DNA of 6,263 nucleotides. Source: OFTM34 sp047639415 (GTDB taxonomy: Bacteria > Planctomycetota > UBA1135 > GCA-002686595). Under the pieces are notes generated by a model. That model searched no databases. It was not told the DNA's origin and saw only the letters and a program-made list of their open reading frames with translations. Positions 1 through 5,322 of the stretch are shown piece by piece. Every line of letters begins with the position of its first letter. Within the stretch, counting starts at the first letter, position 1. The stretch spans positions 1 through 6,263 of the forward strand of contig JBLINP010000281.1 of the NCBI GenBank assembly GCA_047639415.1, given 5' to 3'. Both the position numbers and the translations under genes were made by a program.

Positions 1-789
1 CTTCGTCATATCGGTGCCGATGAGATCAGCTATAGACGTCATCACAAGTACGTCACAACGGTTGTTGATCACGAGCTTGGCGTTGTCGTTTGGGCTAAAG
101 AAGGCAAGAACGCGGCGACGCTGCGCGCCTTCTTTGAGGAGTTAGGACCCGAACGTTGCAAGTTGATCGAAACGGTCACGATCGACATGTCCAAGGCTTT
201 CATCAGCGTGGTCAAAGAGATGGTCCCACATGCAAAGATGATTTTTGATCGCTTTCACGTGCAACGCATACTGCAAGACGCCTTGGATAAGACTCGTCGC
301 GACGAGGTTCGCGAGGCGACAACCAAGCAGCAGAAAGCGGTTCTAAAGAACACTCGCAACGCGATCCAAAAACGAGAGTTCAATCGAACTGACGATGACC
401 TTGAAACGCTCGAAGAACTGAGAGTGAACAACAGCCACATCTTTGACGCCATCTTGCTCAAGGACAGCTTCGCTGCGGTTCTCGACAAGAGACAGGTCAA
501 TGTCGCACGCCTCAACTTAGAACAGTGGGCGATCAACGCAGAAGCAAGCGGTCTCGTTCATTTCCAAAGCGCGGCGAAGACAATCCGGAAACACGTCGAT
601 GGGATCCTAGAGTACGTCCGGACTCGCTTCTCAAATGGACGGACCGAAGGCTTGAATGGGAAGATTCGAACGATCACTCGACGCTCGTTCGGCTTTCATT
701 CCGCTGCCGCACTCATCTCAATGATCTTCCTGTGTTGCGGCGGCGTCGAGGTTACGCCAGCGTTTTCCAGCCCGTTAGGCTTCCACTAA
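1..789 (+). CDS. ISL3-family DDE transposase (C-terminal part, 5' end outside window)
   Basis: This enzyme cuts and joins the ends of its own insertion sequence using an RNase H-like DDE catalytic core. The frame is open from base 1 and ends with TAA at 787-789, giving 262 visible residues. Family full length is roughly 400-450, so the N-terminal zinc-finger and helix-turn-helix part lies upstream. Catalytic acids are visible: Asp7 in IGADEIS (codon 19-21), Asp62 in TIDMSKAF (184-186) and Glu216 in GRTEGLNGKIR (646-648). The DRFHVQR block at residues 83-89 and the Lys/Arg-rich helical insert between the second Asp and the Glu are also typical of ISL3. A TTG at 163 is only an internal codon, not the start. 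No stop or frameshift is seen, so the enzyme may be functional if the upstream part is intact. Confidence 0.93.
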   Translation, partial: LRHIGADEISYRRHHKYVTTVVDHELGVVVWAKEGKNAATLRAFFEELGPERCKLIETVTIDMSKAFISVVKEMVPHAKMIFDRFHVQRILQDALDKTRRDEVREATTKQQKAVLKNTRNAIQKREFNRTDDDLETLEELRVNNSHIFDAILLKDSFAAVLDKRQVNVARLNLEQWAINAEASGLVHFQSAAKTIRKHVDGILEYVRTRFSNGRTEGLNGKIRTITRRSFGFHSAAALISMIFLCCGGVEVTPAFSSPLGFH

Positions 790-805
790 AGGTGCAGCAG
801 AGCCC
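783..805 (+). repeat. Probable ISL3 right terminal inverted repeat
   Basis: The sequence ccactaaaggtgcagcagag (783-802) followed by ccc overlaps the transposase stop codon and ends in AGAGCCC. Position and ending resemble right termini of ISL3 elements. The matching left repeat is outside the window, so this rests on position and memory of family ends. Confidence 0.4.
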
Positions 806-1136
806 ATTTACTCCATTGTTCCCCATCAATCACGAGGAGGCTCGTATGCGTGATCTCATGAGTCGATTGCGTCGGGAGTCTTGGCTGGTAAGCAAGAACC
901 GCCGCTACTTGGACGTGGCCTTCCACGTGCATATTGCTTATCGCAATTTTGTTCGAAGGAGGTTCAATCGAGACAAAGAATCGCCAGCGCAACTACTTGG
1001 GTTCTTGCCACGTCGGCTGACTCCGACGGAGATACTGTCCTGGCGGCAGGAGTGGAAAGGTCGCAGCGTGCATCCGCTTTCGAAGAGTGGGGAGAGCGTG
1101 GACGGCTGGAAAAAACGGAATGCGGTCGCGGCTTGA
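806..1136 (+). pseudogene. C-terminal remnant of a second, unrelated transposase
   Basis: The frame through 807-1136 encodes a conserved transposase tail: AYRNFVRRRFNRDKESPAQ at about 930-986, then LLGFLPRRLTPTEILSWRQ and a RSVHPLS motif. As I recall them, transposases with this ending carry the catalytic core upstream; here that core is absent. The similarity seems to start before the first ATG (846), in INHEEARMRDLMSRLRR from about 825. The ATG, although preceded by a good GAGGAGG at 834-840, is therefore probably an internal methionine. The frame reads back into the ISL3 terminus, so the coding sequence was most likely cut by that insertion. The frame ends in TGA at 1134-1136, convergent with the next gene. 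The product should have no catalytic activity. Alternatively, 846-1136 could be expressed as a 96-residue orphan protein. Confidence 0.7.
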
Positions 1137-1213
1137 AGATGTGCGGCTATCAACACGGATGCTAGGCAGTTCAGAAGCCTTATCACAGACGACTCCGTAT
1201 CGCGACGGTGCGA

Positions 1214-2818
1214 TCATCCGCCAGCTAGAAAGGCTTCGACTTCGGCCAGGATTTCCGGTCCCAACGTATTCGCCCCGTAGACGTCTTGTAGAAACTGACG
1301 GGCGTCGTCGCCGCCGAACTTCATCAAGGAGCGCACGTAGGCTTGCTGTACATTTTGCGGGAGCGAAACGTCATACGAGTTGAGCAGAATTTGCTTCATC
1401 TGCTCGTGCTGATCCTGGGGAACAGTACGCGCAATGTTCGCGGCGTAGGAGAGCAACCGTGGCGGACTATCCCCTCGCGATAGGATCGGACCCAAAGCGT
1501 CGATCACTCGTGAGGAGTCGGCAGCGCCCAACTCGACTAGCGAAAAGTTGCGCAGGTCTTCCGTCGCCTCGACGTTCAGCGCCATCTCGATTATCCGATC
1601 CGTCGCCTCCTTCGCGAGATCAACATCGCCGGAGTCGATGATCGCTCCCAACACACCCAGCGTATACACACCAGCTAGGTAACTGAATGCTCCCGGTCCG
1701 GCCGTAACTGCGAGAGTCGACTCGTTGAGTGCTGCAAGCGCGACGCCGGGCAGACCTACGCGCGCGAGGAGTTCCATTAAAAATACGCCCTCGTTCGTGC
1801 TGATGCCGAGTTCGACGGCAAGGCGACCAAGGCTGGACGCGAGCTCTTCGTCGTTGAGCGCGGCGTGACAAAGCACCCACATGCATGCGTGACTCATGTC
1901 GCTCGACCGCGCCCATTCAAGCACCTGATCTCGCACGTGCCCAGCTGTTCCAACGCTAGTTCCCAGTTGACTAATGACGAGCGTCTCACGCGTGAGAACG
2001 GCCTGTGCAATCTCCGCTTCGGTTAAATTGGGAGGCGCTGAAGCTAGGTAGAAAAGCGCGGGCTGCAGGGCCGACAACGCACGGCTCAGGTCTTGCGGGT
2101 CCGCGATGGTTTGCACAACAAGAGGCCACGAATACAGATCGCTCCGCGAATACATCGGACCGAAACCATCGACGTGCAATGCGAGCCCCGGCTCTCCATT
2201 GCCAGAAAGATTCAACACCCACCAGGCGGCGCGAGCGAGTTCACCGGGCTCCTCGTCGAGGAACTGCATTGCCAGCTCACGTGACGACGAGCGGCTCAAA
2301 CTCTGTCCGAGAATCAGTAGAATCGCCGCGCGAACGAAGCTCTGCTCTCCGTTCGGATCCGCTAGCAGAGTATCGAGTTCGACAGCGATCGCACCAGGCT
2401 CTTCATCGCTAGGTTCAGTCCTTACAACGGATGCCAATTCCTGGACCAGCGGCCAGGCAATGTCGTGCGGTGTGGCCGTCCGAGAAGCTCTTCGAATCCC
2501 GTCTAGCAGATCGCCCCAGTCTGCCCTCGCACCGCCGTGTTCTTCGTCGACAGAAATTTCGTTGTCCGCCTGAGCGGTCGGCTTCTTGCGTTCGACAACC
2601 AATCGCGATTCGGCGCGGTTCGTAGCGGATGGAGTTACGCTCGCCGCTTGCGTTCCACTCTCTCGACTCGTGCTCGGAGTGGCGACGATCGACTCATGCT
2701 CTGCCACGACAGGCGCACGTCCATCTGATGATTGAAAGAAGACTAGCCATATGACGCCGAGGCCCGCAACGGCGCCGATCACTGCCCATCGATGACTTTT
2801 ATTCACGGTCTGGCTCAC
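1214..2818 (-). CDS. Membrane-anchored alpha-helical hypothetical protein, 534 aa
   Basis: I do not recognise a named family. Residues 11-28 form one hydrophobic segment (WAVIGAVAGLGVIWLVFF) after a short basic N-terminus, so the protein is probably anchored in the inner membrane with its bulk outside the cytoplasm. Residues 31-100 are a linker rich in Ser, Thr, Ala and Pro. From about residue 100 to the end the sequence is almost wholly predicted helix, rich in Ala, Leu and Glu, with spaced helix pairs that look like a HEAT- or TPR-type solenoid. No catalytic motif stands out, so a scaffold or binding role is the most that can be inferred. The start used is GTG at 2818; a second GTG four codons later (2806) would begin MNKSHR and is equally possible. 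Neither has a clear Shine-Dalgarno site. The frame is long and uninterrupted. It lies 125 bp downstream of the small secreted-protein gene on the same strand. Confidence 0.85.
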   Translation of the reverse strand: MSQTVNKSHRWAVIGAVAGLGVIWLVFFQSSDGRAPVVAEHESIVATPSTSRESGTQAASVTPSATNRAESRLVVERKKPTAQADNEISVDEEHGGARADWGDLLDGIRRASRTATPHDIAWPLVQELASVVRTEPSDEEPGAIAVELDTLLADPNGEQSFVRAAILLILGQSLSRSSSRELAMQFLDEEPGELARAAWWVLNLSGNGEPGLALHVDGFGPMYSRSDLYSWPLVVQTIADPQDLSRALSALQPALFYLASAPPNLTEAEIAQAVLTRETLVISQLGTSVGTAGHVRDQVLEWARSSDMSHACMWVLCHAALNDEELASSLGRLAVELGISTNEGVFLMELLARVGLPGVALAALNESTLAVTAGPGAFSYLAGVYTLGVLGAIIDSGDVDLAKEATDRIIEMALNVEATEDLRNFSLVELGAADSSRVIDALGPILSRGDSPPRLLSYAANIARTVPQDQHEQMKQILLNSYDVSLPQNVQQAYVRSLMKFGGDDARQFLQDVYGANTLGPEILAEVEAFLAGG

Positions 2819-2872
2819 TTGGTGGAGATGTGGTGTTGAGGCAGGTGTCGTGGTGATGGCTCAGCGAAGGTT

Positions 2873-2884
2873 GGTCGATCGACC
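2873..2884. promoter_or_regulatory. 12-bp perfect palindrome in the intergenic gap
   Basis: GGTCGATCGACC is perfectly self-complementary and lies about 55 bp upstream of the 534-aa gene, in the gap between two minus-strand genes. A competing inverted repeat, gaaggt/accttc, overlaps it. It could be an operator for a dimeric regulator. It lacks a T-run on either strand, so a rho-independent terminator is unlikely. No convincing -35/-10 pair could be placed around it. A single palindrome of this length can arise by chance. Confidence 0.2.
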
Positions 2885-2943
2885 TTCTCCGATCCAACCC
2901 TGCTGGCCCATTAAAGCGTCGTTCTGTTCAGTCGCTTACGTTA

Positions 2944-3279
2944 TTAGAGATCATCGATACAAGCATCGAGAATCGCAAGAGCACCGTCGGCGCACGCCTC
3001 AAGTAGAATTTCGTTCGGGAGCATTCCTCCAGGACCATACTCGTCCGCGCACGACTTTAGATCAGCCCGAAAGTTCTTGTGGCATTGAACGAGTGTGCCG
3101 GGGGACAGGGGGACTTTCGGCGTAACGAGATCCACGACGTCCGATGAGCCATGCTCGGGCGGGGCGTCTTTTGCTGATGCACCGCCGCACAAAGACAAGG
3201 CAAGGGCTGTGACTAAGGTGCCTGGAGCAAGGATGCGAAACAGGCCAGGTTGTCTTTTCGAGTTATGTTTTTTCTTCAT
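2944..3279 (-). CDS. Small secreted protein with two CX10C motifs, 111 aa
   Basis: I do not recognise a named family. I chose the ATG at 3279, internal to a longer open frame, because it puts a textbook Sec signal peptide at the N-terminus: a basic n-region (MKKKHNSKR), a hydrophobic core at about residues 15-30 (ILAPGTLVTALALSL), and a likely cleavage after ASA at residue 36. Cys31 is not in a good lipobox because Leu precedes it, so a lipoprotein is unlikely. The mature part of about 75 residues has four cysteines, at 66, 77, 96 and 107, arranged as CX10C, 18 residues, CX10C. Both cysteine pairs sit in predicted helices, which suggests a disulfide-stapled helical hairpin in the periplasm or outside the cell. 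The C-terminus is acidic (CIDDL). No clear ribosome binding site precedes the ATG. The frame stays open upstream to a GTG at 3417, but that start would bury the signal peptide. Confidence 0.62.
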   Translation of the reverse strand: MKKKHNSKRQPGLFRILAPGTLVTALALSLCGGASAKDAPPEHGSSDVVDLVTPKVPLSPGTLVQCHKNFRADLKSCADEYGPGGMLPNEILLEACADGALAILDACIDDL

Positions 3280-3333
3280 GATTATTGTGATCGCACGGGG
3301 AGCGATCGCCTTTCTATCGGTGTTTATTGAATT

Positions 3334-3574
3334 GAGATCTCTCAGGAACTCGTAGAGATCAGAGTCTTCATAAACAACATCACGTACCCTGAGATAGGCG
3401 CGAGCATTCTTGGGCACTTGCTCCGGGGTAAGTGCTTTTAACTAGGCCCAAATTCACCACTTCGAGTAACGCTCGGTCAACGGCTGATAGCTGATTTAGG
3501 TTGGCGTATTCGAGAACGTAATCTTGCCGGTGGAATCGAGTGTCAAGCTCTAGCCTGAAAAGGGTGGACGGTTG
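3334..3574 (-). pseudogene. Possible frameshifted gene remnant
   Basis: Reading leftward on the minus strand, one frame gives a protein-like stretch, DYVLEYANLNQLSAVDRALL and then EVVNLGLVK, up to about 3437. It then becomes less protein-like and stops at 3380. From the same AAAA run (3436-3439 on the plus strand, read as TTTT), the neighbouring frame continues with ALTPEQVPKNARAYLRVRDV and ends near YEFLRDL (about 3334). Removing one A from the run would join the two into a single segment of about 80 residues. I do not recognise the family, and no start codon can be assigned. The left part flows without a stop into the frame of the secreted protein. It may be a decayed gene tail or only a chance open frame. 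Confidence 0.25.
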
Positions 3575-3946
3575 ATGGAAAGGCGCGAAGGCATTGATCA
3601 AGTCGCTGAGCAAAGCGTGCGTTGGTCCGTGAGCCGTGGCGACATGAACATTGAAGTCTTGTTTCTGGAACGCAGAGAGGCGCTTCCGGAAGAGCCCTCG
3701 GGAAGTTTGGCGCGCTACATCCGCTCCGCTGGTTTCGACAAGGAAATTGGCGTGACGGTCTATCCCGATCGGCGTGGCTCGGGCTATGGCATCAGTCGCT
3801 ACGAGGATCACACAGCCATGGACTACTCGCTGCTGGAAGGCGAGAGCGACGTGCACTTCGCGCATAAGAGCGGCTTCATGTGCAAGACCAGCGCGACCGA
3901 GCCGGAGCAATTGAAAGCGATAATCCAAGCGGCCATTCGGTCTTAG
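3575..3946 (+). pseudogene. MYG1-like C-terminal fragment, 123 aa
   Basis: Residues 58-120 resemble the end of MYG1/UPF0160-family proteins, which are putative DHH-type phosphoesterases or nucleases. There is a beta strand ending in TVYPDRRGSGYGISRYEDH (61-79), then LLEGESDVHFAHKSGFMCKT (87-106), where the family usually has a FVHxxGF-type block, and a closing helix QLKAIIQAAI (112-121). Family members are usually about 270-340 residues. The N-terminal half with the metal-binding His/Asp motifs (H-x-DD and the DHH-like motif) is missing: an in-frame TAG lies at 3551-3553 and nothing similar is seen upstream. ATG 3575 is used; TTG 3572 is an alternative, and no strong ribosome binding site is seen. 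Without the catalytic part it is probably inactive, hence the pseudogene call, but expression as a short stand-alone domain protein is possible. The family assignment is from memory and moderate. Confidence 0.45.
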
Positions 3947-4124
3947 CCACGGAGATACCGGATTCGGTACGCACGGTACCGCCGCCGCGCGAACATCGAT
4001 ACCCGCACCGAACTCCTAGCGAACTGTCGTTTCCCCGAGGAGATCGAGGTAGAAAAGGACATCCGAGGCGGTTTCGAAGAGTGTCTGCGCGCGATCCACC
4101 GGTCCATGACGTGGGACAATTAAC
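3947..4124 (+). other. Coding-like stretch without a start codon
   Basis: After the TAG at 3944-3946 the same frame stays open for 58 codons to TAA at 4122-4124. The second half looks like genuine protein: ANIDTRTELLANCRFPEEIE followed by a helix ending in CLRAIHRSMTWDN. There is no ATG, GTG or TTG before this part, so it is most likely the tail of a lost gene. Read-through of the TAG is less likely, because MYG1-like proteins normally end at about that point. The family is not recognised. Confidence 0.3.
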
Positions 4125-4293
4125 CGGGTGAGTCGTTACGGGGTTTGCGTGCCATGGGGCCCCGATGGAAGCGAGCAGCTAGATGGCGGAGCTGGTTATT
4201 AGTTGACGGAGGAAAGTGACTGACGCGGTACGAACGGCTCAGACGAATGGAGAGTTACTCCGGATCGCGAAGCCTACGAGCCGCGAAACCCCG
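4125..4293. other. Spacer between convergent reading frames, no feature seen
   Basis: I see no gene, RNA gene or convincing terminator here. There is an 8-bp GGGGCCCC palindrome near 4156-4163 and a purine-rich GGAGGAAAG-like string near 4207-4215, neither linked to a credible reading frame. A plus-strand open frame that begins here and runs to 4593 is antisense to the permease and reads as a shadow. Confidence 0.4.
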
Positions 4294-5292
4294 TCAATCC
4301 GCGAGCTGGCGCGGCGAGAGTCGCAGCCCGGCCACGACGGCCGCCAACAAGGCGAGGGCGAGGATGCCGATGAGTCCTGTCGTTACCCGCCCGCGCCAGA
4401 GCGCCGGGGCTTCCTCCACGAACCAGAAGCTGGGGATGTTTGGAATGTCCGCTTTCGTCAGCGGCTCACGCTTGTGGAACTTCGGGCTGTAGAACGCAGA
4501 CAAGTCCTTTTTGAAAACCTCGACCTGTTCCTGAAACGCGCGGTGGCGCCAGTATCCCGTTCCGGCGAGGTCGGCCAATGCTTCGTGGACTGAGATCGCG
4601 GGCGAAGCGAATCGCCATAGGTCGACGAGTCCTTGTTGCTTGCGAATCGCCTCGGCGAAACGCGCGCGGACGGGATCCATCGCGCGTCCGACTTCCTCTT
4701 GCACGGCGAGCACGCGGCTCATCATGTCGGCCTGCATGTCGGGTGGTGCGAGCTCCGGGTGGTCGCGATAGAAGGATGCGAGTACTTCGTTGCCGCGCTG
4801 CTCGGCCTCGCCTGACGCGGCGCGCGCCTCGGCGACGAGTTCGGCCCGCGAGGGACTCGGGTGCAGGTTCTCGACGACTACGTTTAGCAACGTGGGCAGG
4901 ACGAGCACGAAGATGACCCAGATCGCGCCCACTGCTGTTGCGGCCGACGCAGCGGAGCGGGCGAAGGTGTTCACAAGAGCCGCGATCGCGAGCCAGAAGA
5001 GTCCGTACGCGAGGACTACGGCAACGGCCAGGAATAGGCGCGTCTCCAGGCCCTCCGCATCCGTCACGCGGCCGGCCGCGACGATAGCTAAGGTGGAAAG
5101 CGCGAGCAGCGGGATGCCGCGCGCCAGCGCGCGGCGCGCGATCCAGAGTCGCGCTGAAGTACCCTGCGCGAGCACCATGCGCAGCGTCCCCGCCTCGCGG
5201 TCACCTGCACACAAGTCAAAGGTCGCCGCGAGTAAGAACAGAGGCAGGAGCCAAACACCCGTAGTCGGATGGCCCAACCGCGCCAATAAGTT
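4294..5292 (-). pseudogene. DUF3526-type ABC-2 transporter permease, N-terminally truncated
   Basis: This is a membrane subunit of an ABC-2 exporter whose substrate is unknown. Numbering from a TTG at 5286, the visible 330 residues show hydrophobic segments at about 11-28, 53-71, 84-109 and 114-138, a large soluble domain at 139-300, and a last membrane span at 301-322. Following the first span, GDREAGTLRMVLAQG (28-42) matches the family's [ED]RExGTLxxLLxQ motif. The extracytoplasmic domain with FYRDHPEL, LWRFASPA and FVEEAP-type motifs also fits DUF3526. Full-length members are about 430-480 residues; the first span and the start of the protein are missing. The frame is open only to a TGA at 5311-5313, inside the hairpin ascribed to an IS91 element, so that insertion probably cut the gene. 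Such permeases usually sit beside an ABC ATPase, and none is present here. GC content is high compared with the left half of the window. Confidence 0.8.
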
Positions 5293-5322
5293 CTGGTTGA
5301 GATTTCGATCTCAACCATGAAC
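5290..5322. repeat. Strong hairpin, probable IS91-type terminus
   Basis: A 10-bp perfect stem pairs tggttgagat (5294-5303) with atctcaacca (5308-5317) around a TTCG loop. With one bulged T (5318) the stem extends by GTTC (5290-5293) pairing with GAAC (5319-5322), giving 14 pairs. It lies about 60 bp upstream of the IS91-type transposase and where the permease loses its N-terminal part. IS91-like elements carry hairpin-forming ends and insert next to GTTC/CTTG-type tetranucleotides (GAAC/CAAG on the other strand). By orientation this would be the transposase-proximal (ter) end. The role as an element end is inferred. Confidence 0.5.

Larger units (their letters stand above)
1..805 (+). mobile_element. 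ISL3-family insertion sequence, right part
   Basis: This is the right-hand part of an ISL3-type element: the transposase tail (1-789) plus a short terminus. The left end is outside the window, so the inverted repeats cannot be compared. I place the right end near 805 for two reasons. ISL3 elements often end a few bases after the transposase stop, with an AGAGCCC-like terminus, and such a string is at 799-805. Directly after it, from about 807, the reading frame of a different transposase begins. The family also makes 8-bp target duplications, so 806-813 (atttactc) is the candidate right copy. The element identity is well supported; the exact boundary is inferred. Confidence 0.7.

Noticed and set aside
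525..805. Upstream extension of the second transposase frame into the ISL3 transposase
   Set aside because: This part overlaps the strongly supported ISL3 frame, including its catalytic Glu, and shows no homology; only the part after the ISL3 end is meaningful.
1137..1216. Possible terminator between convergent genes (atcgc 1199-1203 with gcgat 1210-1214)
   Set aside because: The stem is only 5 bp, has no T-run and overlaps the stop codon of the 534-aa gene.
3302..3309. GCGATCGC octamer, like the HIP1 repeat of cyanobacteria
   Set aside because: Only one copy was noticed in the window; HIP1 is informative only when highly abundant.
3280..3417. N-terminal extension of the small secreted protein to a GTG at 3417
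   Set aside because: It would place 46 residues before a clear signal peptide, and no ribosome binding site supports that start.
3380..3928. Minus-strand open frame of 182 codons
   Set aside because: Most of it is antisense to the MYG1-like fragment and has a His/Arg/Ala-rich shadow composition. Only its last part (below 3574) looks protein-like and is reported as a possible frameshifted remnant.
4132..4293. Possible group II intron end or structured RNA
   Set aside because: A few bases near 4236 (GTACGAACGGCTC) recall domain V, but the required stem and GAAA loop pairing are absent.
4216..4593. Plus-strand open frame of 125 codons
   Set aside because: It lies largely opposite the well-supported permease and is rich in Arg, Glu and Pro with no domain, so it reads as a shadow of the GC-rich gene.
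4578..5320. Several plus-strand open frames opposite the permease
   Set aside because: Arg/Ala/Ser-rich low-complexity translations, as expected antisense to a GC-rich gene with strong third-position bias.
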